This document shows positions 24,983 to 34,185 of a DNA stretch of 64,000 nt, piece after piece; position 1 is the first letter of the stretch; each line of letters opens with the position of its first letter. This stretch comes from Adhaeribacter rhizoryzae. GTDB taxonomy: Bacteria; Bacteroidota; Bacteroidia; Cytophagales; Hymenobacteraceae. Below the pieces are notes generated by a model. That model was not told where the DNA came from. It worked only from the letters and a program-made list of their open reading frames with translations, and made no database searches. Both the position numbers and the translations under genes were made by a program. The stretch is taken from contig NZ_VWSF01000022.1 in the NCBI RefSeq assembly GCF_008629685.1, positions 1 through 64,000 on the forward strand. The letters run 5' to 3'.

Positions 24983-27900
24983 TTATTTGGCTACTGCCGA
25001 AGCACTGCTGGTGCCGGCGCTCACCACTTTCATTACACCATTCATGATGCGCCAGTGGCCCGGGAAGGTACAGATGTAAGGATAGTCGCCTACTTTTTCC
25101 GGCACTTTAAACCGAATTACCGAACGGCCATCAGTGTCGATTAACTCGGTAGCAGCAATTACTTCTTTCATGGCCGGTACATAGTTTTTCTCGGCGCCTT
25201 TAGGATCGCTGGCCATTTTATCAGCAGCAGCACCTACTTTTTGTACCATGCCGGTTTGTACCAGTACCAGGTTATGCTGCATAAAGTCCGGGTTATCCAA
25301 CACCAATTCCACTGTTTGGCCGGCTTTAACGGTGAAGGAAGTTTTATCGAACTTCATCTCGTTTTTCACCACTTTAATATTTATGGTAACATCGGCAGCG
25401 CCAGCAGCTTTCGCCACTTGGTTATTGCTGGTAGAGCCTACTTCCAGGAAAGCTTGGGCAATATCGCTGCTGCTCAGGAAAAAGTCTTCTTTGTAATCGC
25501 CTACTTTTACCTCGTTTTTACCATCCAGACCTACCCGAACACCATTAGCTAAAGGTTTTTTAAATAAGCCGGCTGTTTTGCCCTGGGCTACTTGCTTACC
25601 GTCTACTTCTAACACCATCGCACCGTTTTGTTTTAATTGGGCTACTACACTAAACCGTTGTGACTCGGGAACTGGCGCTGAAATAGTAGTAGGTTTACCG
25701 TTCTGGGTTACCAGCATATTTATTTTCTGATCTTTAATGAAAACGGCGTAGCCATTTTGCTTGTCGCCTTGCGCCATTAAAGTGCCTTCGAACGGAGGAG
25801 GAGTGAAGTTAGGGTTATTACCACCGCCGCCGCCTGGGCGACCCCGACGGGTAACATTGGTCCGGAAAGTAATTTCTTTCCCTACTAAATCCGGGGCATT
25901 TGCCTGCGAAATACCCACGTATCTTTCTAATACCCGGATATCTTTGTCTAAGCTTTGCAGGATGCGGCCGGTTAAACCAGCAGCATTTGCGTCAGGCTGC
26001 GATTTAGCACCTTCCCGGAAACCTTCGTGATGCGTAGCAGCGGCAACAAATAAGGCTTGCGCTACTGCGGGGTCTTTTTCGTTGTCGGGGTTTAAGCTAG
26101 CGGTATACAGCGCCCGGCCAGTTTCAACTGAAGCTGGCATTTCCGATACGGCTAAGAACGTTGTCATCCGGGTATTCAGGTTCGGGTCGTTCAAAGTTGC
26201 CGACTTGATAATATTATCCAGTACCTGCTGGTTGCGGGGCAGTACCTGCGCAGCGGCTCTTCTTACACCGGCAGCCGGGTGCGACAAAGCGCTAATGGCA
26301 ACTTGCATGGCTTCGTTGTTAGAACCATTTAAAGCGCCTAAACCGTGCATGGTCCATAAAGCGTGTACGGCAGGTGCATTCAGCCCTATTTCATCTACAT
26401 TTTTGTTGTTTACCAGCTTATATAATTCAGGTAAAACAGTAGTGTTTTTGGTTTCTACTAACAAACGCTGAGCGGTAGTACGCCAGAACATATTATCGTT
26501 TTCCAGGGCTTTTACCAAAGTAGCCGGGTTGTTGCGTTCCAGTTTAACCGGGGTATAAGGCTTGGCACCTTTGTAAACTACCCGGTAAATACGGCCCCGC
26601 TCGTGATCCCGGAGGGGGTTTTCGTAAGCATTACCTTTACCATTTTTAGCCTGGTAACCACCGCGCTCCGGCGAAGGAGTGGGGTTATGTTGAATAATAA
26701 AGTCGTACCAGTCGGCTACCCAAACGGCACCATCCGGGCCAACTTCGGCGTGTACCGGGCCCATCCAGTCATCAGAACTAGCCACCAGGTTAAAGCCGTT
26801 TACTTCTTTGTAGCCGGCACCATCTGGTTCCTGAATAGCCTGGTGTACTACGCGGCCGGTTGGCTCACACACAAAAGCAATGCGGTTCCAATATTCTTTC
26901 GGGAAGCTACGGGCGGTGTACAAGTTATGGCCGGCAGCCGCGGTGTAACCACCATGAAAGTCTACCTGGCGAATTTTATCGGTAACAGTAGGCATGTTGG
27001 CGTGGCCATCGTTTTTGCGGATAGCTTGGGCGGTACCGCCTACTAATACTCTTTTGAGGTAACGCTCTGGCATGTAAAAATAATCGCTGTGGTTACCGTT
27101 GGCCGTAGAGTTAAATACTTCAAAATTTTCGTTGAAGCCTAAACCCCAGGTATTGTTGGTGGTGCGGCCCATGTACTGTAAATCTTTGCCATCGGGGCGG
27201 AAGTTATACAAACCGGAGCTGAACTGAATTTCACGGTCGCCGTCTTTGCCACGGTAAGCCGAGTAGCCTACGGTGCCCCAAATGCGGTTATCTAAACCGT
27301 ATTTTAAGTTAGAAGGCCCCGCGTGGGTATCTGATTTGCCCCAGCCTTCCATAATTACTTCCCGTACATCGGCTTTGTCGTCGCCGTTGGTATCTTTCAG
27401 GAAAACAAATACGGGTGCCTGCGAAATAATTATACCACCGTTAGCAAATACAATACTGGTCGGAATATTCAATTTATCGGCAAAAATCGTGAATTTATCA
27501 GCTTTGCCGTCGCCGTTAGTGTCTTCGCAAATTTTAATTCGGTCATCGCCTACACCATCTTCTTCGCGTACTTCGTTCGGGTAATCAACGGTTTCTACCA
27601 CCCACAAACGGCCGCGTTCGTCCCAAGCCATCGAAATAGGGTTAATTACATCTGGTTCAGCCGCAAATAATTGTAAGTCAAAGCCGGCCGGTACCTGAAT
27701 CAACTTCATCGATTCGGCTGGCGATAATGGATTTTGCAGTTTTGGTGCCGGATCACGTTTTTCGTAATTCGGAACCTGGGCATCTACGTAAGATAATACC
27801 GGTAATTTAAGTTTAGCTAATTGCTTTTTCAGCGGATCGCCTACAGCCCACAAAATGCCGTTTTCTACCAGTTTATGGAAGCCGGGATTGTTCCAGGTGC

Positions 27901-28552
27901 GCTCGTCGTGGCCGTAAGCAGTATAAAACACGCGACCTTTGCCTTGGTTACGAACCCAAGTCCAAGGTTCTTTGCGACCATCTTCGTCGCGAACCATTAG
28001 TACCTGGTTATCGGCTTGTAGTTTATCGTGTACATAGGTTTCATCCCAGGTTTCAAATTCGGTTAAGCCTTCCATTACCGGATGTTTCGGGTCGGTAATC
28101 TGGGCCGTAAAAGTGCCGGTTTTATGCGTTTTAAACTGACCACCAATCATTTTTACCACCGGATCGGAGTTCCGGAAGCAAAAAGAAGCACTGTGAATAG
28201 GAATAAAGCCTTTGCCGCTTTCCACAAATTCCAGCAAAGCCGTTTCCTGCTCCGGCGTAATTTTATCGTGGTTGGCATATACCAGCAAGCCATCGTATTT
28301 GGCCAGGTTTTCTTTATTTAAATCGTTGGGGTTGTCGGTGTAGGAAATATTTATTCCTTTGTTAAATAATGCCGTCATCAGCATAGGGGCATACTTGGCA
28401 GAGTTATGGTGCTCGCTTTTATGACCCAGGAATAATATTTCTATCCGGCGGGGTTCTTTCCCAGACAAGTTACTGGTAGAACTGCCTTGCTTGGCACAGC
28501 TGTTCAGGAACACCAGTACCAGGAGGAGTACTATTATTCTTACGTTTTTCAT
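24983..28552 (-). CDS. ThuA / PVC-type sugar dehydrogenase / HEAT / cupredoxin multidomain lipoprotein
   Basis: A 1189-residue exported lipoprotein (lipobox VFLNSC, Cys 19). Order: ThuA-like domain (about 30-245; VYANHDKITPEQETALLEFV, PIHSASFCFR), a membrane-bound-dehydrogenase-type beta-propeller (about 280-680; RLWVVETVDYPNEVREEDG, GLDNRIWGTVGYSAYRGKDG), HEAT-like helices (about 690-840), a linker with a Gly-rich stretch, and a plastocyanin/azurin-like domain at the C-terminus. In the last domain MQHNLVLV, YICTFPGHWRIMNGVMKVV supply the His-Cys-His-Met copper ligands. Related planctomycete-type proteins usually end in a CxxCH cytochrome c domain; no CxxCH is present here. It is likely a periplasmic or surface sugar oxidase whose electrons leave via copper. 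It heads the operon with the isomerase and Gfo/Idh/MocA genes. Confidence 0.85.
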   Translation of the reverse strand: MKNVRIIVLLLVLVFLNSCAKQGSSTSNLSGKEPRRIEILFLGHKSEHHNSAKYAPMLMTALFNKGINISYTDNPNDLNKENLAKYDGLLVYANHDKITPEQETALLEFVESGKGFIPIHSASFCFRNSDPVVKMIGGQFKTHKTGTFTAQITDPKHPVMEGLTEFETWDETYVHDKLQADNQVLMVRDEDGRKEPWTWVRNQGKGRVFYTAYGHDERTWNNPGFHKLVENGILWAVGDPLKKQLAKLKLPVLSYVDAQVPNYEKRDPAPKLQNPLSPAESMKLIQVPAGFDLQLFAAEPDVINPISMAWDERGRLWVVETVDYPNEVREEDGVGDDRIKICEDTNGDGKADKFTIFADKLNIPTSIVFANGGIIISQAPVFVFLKDTNGDDKADVREVIMEGWGKSDTHAGPSNLKYGLDNRIWGTVGYSAYRGKDGDREIQFSSGLYNFRPDGKDLQYMGRTTNNTWGLGFNENFEVFNSTANGNHSDYFYMPERYLKRVLVGGTAQAIRKNDGHANMPTVTDKIRQVDFHGGYTAAAGHNLYTARSFPKEYWNRIAFVCEPTGRVVHQAIQEPDGAGYKEVNGFNLVASSDDWMGPVHAEVGPDGAVWVADWYDFIIQHNPTPSPERGGYQAKNGKGNAYENPLRDHERGRIYRVVYKGAKPYTPVKLERNNPATLVKALENDNMFWRTTAQRLLVETKNTTVLPELYKLVNNKNVDEIGLNAPAVHALWTMHGLGALNGSNNEAMQVAISALSHPAAGVRRAAAQVLPRNQQVLDNIIKSATLNDPNLNTRMTTFLAVSEMPASVETGRALYTASLNPDNEKDPAVAQALFVAAATHHEGFREGAKSQPDANAAGLTGRILQSLDKDIRVLERYVGISQANAPDLVGKEITFRTNVTRRGRPGGGGGNNPNFTPPPFEGTLMAQGDKQNGYAVFIKDQKINMLVTQNGKPTTISAPVPESQRFSVVAQLKQNGAMVLEVDGKQVAQGKTAGLFKKPLANGVRVGLDGKNEVKVGDYKEDFFLSSSDIAQAFLEVGSTSNNQVAKAAGAADVTINIKVVKNEMKFDKTSFTVKAGQTVELVLDNPDFMQHNLVLVQTGMVQKVGAAADKMASDPKGAEKNYVPAMKEVIAATELIDTDGRSVIRFKVPEKVGDYPYICTFPGHWRIMNGVMKVVSAGTSSASAVAK

Positions 28553-28692
28553 TATAGGTTAATTATTGTGGTGTAGATTATACAATTATACTAATTAAAT
28601 TTTTAAGAAACATTCTTTATCCTGCCATTTTCTGACTGTTTTTTGCCAACTTTGTAATTGTAGCAGCTGTTTTAAGGCAAATAAGTGTTATT

Positions 28693-29571
28693 ATGAAACA
28701 AGCATTGCATAAATCTCAAATTCCGGAGGCTAAAACCTTTGTTATTAATTACCTGAACGATCCTTGTTTCGATACAAAATGGCACTTTCACTCGGAGTAC
28801 CAGTTGTTCGTGGTTTTGGAAGGTTCGGGTACCCGCTTTATCGGCGATAATATTAGCCACTTTCAGGAAGGCGATTTGGTTTTTACCGGCCCCAACCTGC
28901 CTCACCTTTGGCGAAACGATGAAGTTTACTTTGACCGGGTTAACCAATTGCGGGTGCAGGGCATTGTTATTTATTTCCCGGAGAATTTTTTGGGAGAAGG
29001 CTCGCTGCGGAAAGAAGAAATGCTATTGATTAAGCAACTTTTTGAGAAAGCGGTTCGGGGAATACACATAACCGGGGCTACAGCAGCGCGGGCAACCCAA
29101 ATGATGAAGGATTTATTGGCTCTAAAAGGCCTGGAAAGTATTATTCAACTGCTTTCCATTTTGCAGGTACTAGCCGAATCGCACGAAATATCTTATATCT
29201 CCAGCATTGGTTATTTAAATACCTCTAAAGAAACAGATAAAGATAAAATGAGCGGCGTGTACAATTATATTGTGCAAAATTTTAAAAGAGATATTATGCT
29301 GGAAGAAGTAGCGGCCATTGCCAATATGTCGCCGACAACCTTTAGCCGATATTTTAAAGCACGTACGAATAAACCTTTCTCGGCGTTTATTGCCGAATTG
29401 CGCATTGGTTTGGCCTGTAAAATGCTGATGGAAGAAGAAGATTCTATCTCGCAAATTTGTTACAAGTGCGGCTTCAATACTTTATCTAATTTTAATAAGC
29501 AGTTTAAGGATTTAATGCACAAAACACCCTTTGAGTACCGGAAAGAATACGCCAATATAGCTTTAACCTAA
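28693..29571 (+). CDS. AraC-family transcriptional regulator
   Basis: A 292-residue activator. A cupin-like sensor domain (about 20-110; FHSEYQLFVVLEGSGTRFI, GDLVFTGPNLPHLW) precedes two helix-turn-helix motifs (IMLEEVAAIANMSPTTFSRYF and ISQICYKCGFNTLSNFNKQF, ending TPFEYRKEY). It is divergent from the large fusion gene at 28552 across a 140-bp gap, so regulation of that oxidoreductase unit is the simplest hypothesis. The effector is probably a sugar or derivative. Confidence 0.92.
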   Translation: MKQALHKSQIPEAKTFVINYLNDPCFDTKWHFHSEYQLFVVLEGSGTRFIGDNISHFQEGDLVFTGPNLPHLWRNDEVYFDRVNQLRVQGIVIYFPENFLGEGSLRKEEMLLIKQLFEKAVRGIHITGATAARATQMMKDLLALKGLESIIQLLSILQVLAESHEISYISSIGYLNTSKETDKDKMSGVYNYIVQNFKRDIMLEEVAAIANMSPTTFSRYFKARTNKPFSAFIAELRIGLACKMLMEEEDSISQICYKCGFNTLSNFNKQFKDLMHKTPFEYRKEYANIALT

Positions 29572-29785
29572 GTGTTAAGCCCCTAATTTAGTAAATATTA
29601 GAAAATTTACATATTATATTGGCTGAACTACAAAGTGCTTGAATAACAGGTTTTTAAGAGATTTGTTTGTAGAGGTTAATTTAATAAAAACTAGACTTCT
29701 GAAAAAAATTAAATAAATTAGTGATTAAAGGATAAAAATTTTTACAAATTTGCATCTAAACTTATTGTTGCACGTAATACTGCCC

Positions 29786-30181
29786 ATGAATACGCTTGAG
29801 GAACTAAGGCTGGAAGCAAAAACAAGGTTTTATCACCATATTATAAGCAAACTTAACGCAACTTTACAGGAGTACAATAAGGTGGCGGTTATTGCCCAAT
29901 TTCAGGGCAAGTTTGATGTGCCGGAACAGGTAACCTTTACCCTGGACGGACAAATAAATCATTTACTTTCTATCACTGTAAGTCTGGTTAACAAAGTCCC
30001 CGAATCGCCTTACCTCGAAGAATTATTCTCGAATTTCCTCAAAGATTACATGCACTTGGTTAATCCGGAACTTCCTTTTCATGCCGGTGTCTTATACCTA
30101 AACGACCATTATGGTTCAAAAGTAAGCCGCTGTGTGCCAGTTACAGAATCAGTTTCCTTAAACTACGCCGCCGTAAATTAA
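29786..30181 (+). CDS. hypothetical protein, about 131 residues
   Basis: I do not recognise this protein. It has no signal peptide or membrane segment; predicted mix of an N-terminal helix (NTLEELRLEAKTRFYHHI) and beta strands. I prefer the ATG at 29786 over an upstream TTG at 29750, because the extra residues add nothing conserved-looking and the TTG lies in a TTTACAAATTTGC string that resembles a promoter -7 box. It stands alone between the araC-type gene and a long gap. Codon use matches neighbouring genes, which supports it being real. Confidence 0.6.
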   Translation: MNTLEELRLEAKTRFYHHIISKLNATLQEYNKVAVIAQFQGKFDVPEQVTFTLDGQINHLLSITVSLVNKVPESPYLEELFSNFLKDYMHLVNPELPFHAGVLYLNDHYGSKVSRCVPVTESVSLNYAAVN

Positions 30182-30647
30182 CAAGCCTGTAGCGCCAGCT
30201 GGTTTCTTATTTATTTAAGCTACTAATAAGCTTAATCTGTAGCTATATGCGTTTAGGTATGGCTTATTGTGCTTGGTTCGTAATGAATAATTGCTCTTGC
30301 CAGATTAAACTGTTGTAATTTATTAACCCCTCAAAGCCATTCGCTTAGTTTACGAGAAAATATTAAGCCAATATTTATAAATATTCCTGCCTGAATATTT
30401 TCGTTATACCAAACAGCAAATTCAAGGTTCCATAGCAATGCAACAAAAAGCTTTCTCTGCCTGCTACTCTGTTTAGAATATTCTGTATGGGTTAGATAAA
30501 CAGGTAATAAACTAAGCCTGTATTTTTCCTGTAACGCTTTCTAGGCAGAATATTCCGGTTTGAATGGGATTATTTTTAGCAACTATAAAAGGTTCTACAA
30601 ACAGCTGGTATTATTCGGAATAGAGTTGGAGTAATTTGGAATTAGCT
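30182..30647. other. 466-bp gap, nothing recognised
   Basis: AT-rich, stop codons in all frames, no repeat shared with the rest of the window that I could see. It lies downstream of both neighbours, so it is mostly 3' flank. Confidence 0.5.
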
Positions 30648-30688
30648 AAAAAAGAGAGCGCCTGCTACGTAACAGGCGCTCTCTTTTT
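30648..30688. terminator. strong hairpin terminator
   Basis: AAAAAGAGAGCGCCTG and CAGGCGCTCTCTTTTT form a 16-bp perfect stem with 8-nt loop, 17 nt beyond the stop of the 30706-31809 gene. Confidence 0.92.
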
Positions 30689-30705
30689 ATTAATAATGAA
30701 TATTT

Positions 30706-31809
30706 TTATTGATATTGAATGTAGAGTGGTTTAGGGTTAAGTTTTAGCACATCCTCTGGGGTCATGATGCGCCAGCCTGGTTTACGCTTGTCGTTTTTAT
30801 AGAATATTTTAAATCCGGTGTATTGAACCGGCTCTTTCTGAATATAAGCCCGGTAAGTATCTTTTTTTAAGACTTGGTTACCCCAGCCATCCATGTGCAT
30901 TACAATTTGATAGCGCGGGTCGAGCTTAATATTTTTATAATTTGTAATCATGCGTTGGGTAAACCGGTGCACAATCAGGAGTTTGGGCGGAATCTGGTAT
31001 TTATCGACTAAGCTGGCCAAAAAGGAGGTAGCATAATTAATATCAGCGGCATCATAAGACCCTACGCGGCGGCCGGGTACGCCAGTGCTATTCATGGCAA
31101 ATTCGGCATCTATGCCCAAGTGCACATTAGGTAATTTTAAAAATGGCTCCAGGCGGGGTATTTCTTCTTGCAGGGTACTCCGGCCAATTTGTAAATCCAG
31201 AAAAACAATAGCGCCTTTTTGCTCGGCCCAGCCAATTACTTTTTCGGCCACGTGGTCCGACATGCGGAGCCGGTATTTGGCACCTTTGCCTGGTTCGCCC
31301 TGGGCCGTAACCACAATTACGTGAAATGCCGGTTGCACCGGGGTACTTGGGTCGGCTTTCTCCCAGGCCGCTACTTCTTTATCTAGTTGGGCAAACATTT
31401 GTTCGGGCTCTAATTCGCCCAAAATACCCATGCGCTTCGAGAGCGGATTGCCGTAGAAAGCCACAATGCGTTTTTCGGGTAAAATAGCGCCGGGTAAAGC
31501 ATTCGGCATTTTTACCGGCCAGCCGGGCGGATCTTTGGCAACGGGTTTAGCGGTAGCCAAAGAGTCTGGGGCGAGCTTTTTAGCCTCAGCTTTAGCCAAA
31601 GTATCGGGTGGCGGAGTAACTTTTTTTGTAGTTGTATCGGGCACAGGTGCTTTAATTGCTTCGGAAGCTACTGCCGGAGTTAATACTGGCTTTTGCTTAG
31701 ATTGGCAACCGTTGTTAAGCACCAAAGCGGGCAGTATCAGGTACCAGGCCCAGGAAGTTTTACCAGAAAAAGAGAAAATACGCGGTATACTTTTAAAAAT
31801 ATTAATCAC
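30706..31809 (-). CDS. conserved-looking lipoprotein of unknown function with Pro/Lys/Ala linker
   Basis: A 367-residue lipoprotein with a GTG start; no ATG is available upstream, and the predicted signal (WYLILPALVLNNGC, Cys ~35) begins close to it. A 55-residue Pro/Ala/Lys/Thr linker follows, then a globular domain from about residue 105 (RIVAFYGNPLSKRMGILGE, FLDLQIGRSTLQEEIPRLE, VHLGIDAEFAMN, LLIVHRFTQRMI, IVMHMDGWG). The alternating strand/helix pattern with acidic residues at strand ends suggests a TIM-barrel-like fold, possibly a glycoside-hydrolase relative. I cannot name a family. A gap of 118 bp separates it from cysC on the same strand. Confidence 0.7.
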   Translation of the reverse strand: MINIFKSIPRIFSFSGKTSWAWYLILPALVLNNGCQSKQKPVLTPAVASEAIKAPVPDTTTKKVTPPPDTLAKAEAKKLAPDSLATAKPVAKDPPGWPVKMPNALPGAILPEKRIVAFYGNPLSKRMGILGELEPEQMFAQLDKEVAAWEKADPSTPVQPAFHVIVVTAQGEPGKGAKYRLRMSDHVAEKVIGWAEQKGAIVFLDLQIGRSTLQEEIPRLEPFLKLPNVHLGIDAEFAMNSTGVPGRRVGSYDAADINYATSFLASLVDKYQIPPKLLIVHRFTQRMITNYKNIKLDPRYQIVMHMDGWGNQVLKKDTYRAYIQKEPVQYTGFKIFYKNDKRKPGWRIMTPEDVLKLNPKPLYIQYQ

Positions 31810-31927
31810 GAAAACTTAAATAAAAAATGAATGTGCGTGGTCAAATTACTTAGAACAATCTGAAGCCCCAAACAATTACAAAACTTATTTGCACCGCTTT
31901 GGGCAGATTGGGCTGAAAAAAGAATAT

Positions 31928-32521
31928 TTATATTTTAATACGTGGGAGCAGCGCTTCTAATAATTGATTGGTGCAATCATCCACGGAATGGTAGCTGGTA
32001 TACAATTGCAACCACGGAAAACGGGGCGGTTCGTACGGAAAATTTACCCCCGATAAATTGGTAACGCCGCCGTGTAAGGCCCGCCCGTACATATTTTTAT
32101 CGTCGCGCTGTACACAAACTTCTAACGGGCAATTAGCATATACTTCTAAAAACTGACTAGTGCCAATAATATCGCGGGCCAGCGTACGAAGGCGTTCTGA
32201 GGCGCTGATAAAGGTGCAAATGGTAATAATATTACTTTCTAAAAAGAGTTTAGCTACTTCGGCACTTCGCCTTACATTTTCTTCCTGGTCATCATCGGTA
32301 AAACTTAAATCTTTGGTAAGGCCGTTGCGCAGGTAATCACCGTCGAGCCACTGGGTAAAAAAACCGCGTTCGAGTAAGGCTTTTTCCAAATTACTGGCGA
32401 GGGTACTTTTGCCTGATGCCGGTAAACCGGTAATCCAAACGGCTACCGGTCGTTGTTTCAAAAAATCTCGCTTCAGGTCAGTTATCCGGTAATTATGCAG
32501 GGTGTGTTGTAGCTGGTCCAA
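31928..32521 (-). CDS. cysC: adenylylsulfate (APS) kinase
   Basis: A 197-residue kinase making PAPS from APS and ATP. The P-loop is GLPASGKST (residues ~33-41); DGDYLRNGLTKDLSFTDDDQ and RSAEVAKLF follow the CysC pattern, as does FISASERLRTLARDI. The conserved frame opens at a TTG (32521) and continues upstream without an ATG, so the exact start is uncertain. No cysD/cysN/cysH is in the window, so its role here (sulfate assimilation or sulfation) cannot be decided from context. Confidence 0.9.
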   Translation of the reverse strand: MDQLQHTLHNYRITDLKRDFLKQRPVAVWITGLPASGKSTLASNLEKALLERGFFTQWLDGDYLRNGLTKDLSFTDDDQEENVRRSAEVAKLFLESNIITICTFISASERLRTLARDIIGTSQFLEVYANCPLEVCVQRDDKNMYGRALHGGVTNLSGVNFPYEPPRFPWLQLYTSYHSVDDCTNQLLEALLPRIKI

Positions 32522-32775
32522 ATTAATGTTGGATTTTGTTTCGGATTTCCTGTACGTAGTTTTCCCGGAAACGTAACAGAATAAAATAATTAATGCGTTT
32601 AAATAATTAGCACTACGTTGGCTTAAACGTTTTGAAAACCACCTGAATACCAGTAACTCGCTAAAATATTTTAATCAGGTTTAATATTTAAACTCCTATA
32701 ATATTTATATACCAATCTTTTACCGAATGCTGCTGATTATTATTCCGAATTTAATTAATTTGATAAACCAAATTT

Positions 32776-33972
32776 ATGAAAATGCCTCTATTTGTATCTT
32801 TATTTAGCTTGTTTATGGCAATAGCCAGTTGCGATTTAACCGATGACCAGCAAGACAACAACAACAACAGTAATACACCGCCAGAAAAGTACGAATTAGC
32901 CCAAGCTTTTCCGAGCCTTACTTTTGAGCAGCCCGTGGAGCTTACCAGCCCCAACGATGGCACTAACCGCATTTTTGTGGTAGCACAGAAAGGTAAAATT
33001 CACGTGTTCCCCAATAAATCTGATGCTGCCAGCGCAACGGTATTTCTGGATATAAGCAGCCGCGTGGTAAGTGGCGGCGAACGCGGCTTATTGGGGCTTA
33101 CATTTCATCCGGATTATAAAACCAATGGCTATTTTTACGTAAATTATACCGGTGGCAATCCCTTGCAAACTTTTATATCCCGGTTTAAAGTAAGTGCCGC
33201 TAACCCCAATCAGGCCGATCCGGGAAGTGAAGAAATATTACTCAAATATAATCAGCCCTATTCTAACCACAACGGCGGCAAGGTAACTTTTGGCAACGAT
33301 GGATTCCTGTATATTGCGGTGGGTGATGGCGGTAACGGCGGCGATCCGCAAAACTATGCCCAAAACCGGAAAGAGTTGTTAGGAAAAGTATTGCGGCTGG
33401 ATGTAAATAAAACCGAAGGCAACCTGAAATACGGCATACCCAACGATAATCCTTATAAAAACAATGCTGAAGGCTATCGCCCCGAAATATTTGCTTACGG
33501 GCTGCGCAATCCGTGGCGGATGAATTTCGACCGGACAACCGGGGCATTGTGGGCCGGCGATGTGGGCCAGAATAAAATTGAAGAAATAAGCATTATAGAA
33601 AAAGGCGGTAATTACGGCTGGCGCATCATGGAAGCCGACGAATGTTACGGTGGCAGAAACTGCGATAAAACCGATCTGAAATTGCCTATTTACAGTTATC
33701 AGCAAGGCAGCGAAACCGGCCGCTCGGTTACCGGCGGTTACGTGGTACGCGATAAAAACCTGCCTGGTTTAAATGGCAAATACGTTTACGGCGATTTTGT
33801 TACGGGCAATATTTGGGCTTTAACTTTTGAAAACAACAAAGCTGTTAAAAACGAATTAGTTACCAAATTAGACAATGGTTTATCGTCTTTTGGTGAGGAT
33901 ACCCAAAACAATATTTATGTTTTGGCTTACAGTTCGGGCAAAGTGTATAAGTTTAGCCCCGTAAAACAATAA
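32776..33972 (+). CDS. PQQ-dependent sugar dehydrogenase-like lipoprotein (soluble GDH family)
   Basis: A 398-residue exported lipoprotein (lipobox LFMAIASC, Cys ~19, then an Asp/Asn-rich linker). The six-bladed propeller of the GdhB/Asd family is evident: GGERGLLGLTFHPDYKTNG, SNHNGGKVTFGNDGFLYIAV with GDGGNGGDPQ, and YGLRNPWRMNFD followed by GDVGQNKIEEI. The conserved His in NHNGG and the Arg in LRNPWR are expected at the active site. It probably oxidises aldoses in the periplasm or at the surface. It is monocistronic: its own terminator follows at 33988-34027. Confidence 0.9.
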   Translation: MKMPLFVSLFSLFMAIASCDLTDDQQDNNNNSNTPPEKYELAQAFPSLTFEQPVELTSPNDGTNRIFVVAQKGKIHVFPNKSDAASATVFLDISSRVVSGGERGLLGLTFHPDYKTNGYFYVNYTGGNPLQTFISRFKVSAANPNQADPGSEEILLKYNQPYSNHNGGKVTFGNDGFLYIAVGDGGNGGDPQNYAQNRKELLGKVLRLDVNKTEGNLKYGIPNDNPYKNNAEGYRPEIFAYGLRNPWRMNFDRTTGALWAGDVGQNKIEEISIIEKGGNYGWRIMEADECYGGRNCDKTDLKLPIYSYQQGSETGRSVTGGYVVRDKNLPGLNGKYVYGDFVTGNIWALTFENNKAVKNELVTKLDNGLSSFGEDTQNNIYVLAYSSGKVYKFSPVKQ

Positions 33973-33987
33973 TTATTTCTAATGCGT

Positions 33988-34027
33988 GAAAGCTCCTGCT
34001 CTTGAAAAAAAGAACAGGAGCTTTTTT
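33988..34027 (+). terminator. terminator after the PQQ-type dehydrogenase
   Basis: AAGCTCCTG...CAGGAGCTT arms in a 15-bp stem with one mismatch, followed by T7. Confidence 0.88.
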
Positions 34028-34185
34028 TATGGCTAATATTTAACAGCGCCCGACCAGATTATTTTTTTATATATTTTAATTTCTATCTTTAGCCGCAGCT
34101 TTTTGGGTAATAATTTTAATGGTAAAGGAAGCGTACTACTTGGTTATTAGAACAAGAAAATATTAAAAAACATAATTAATTCTGT

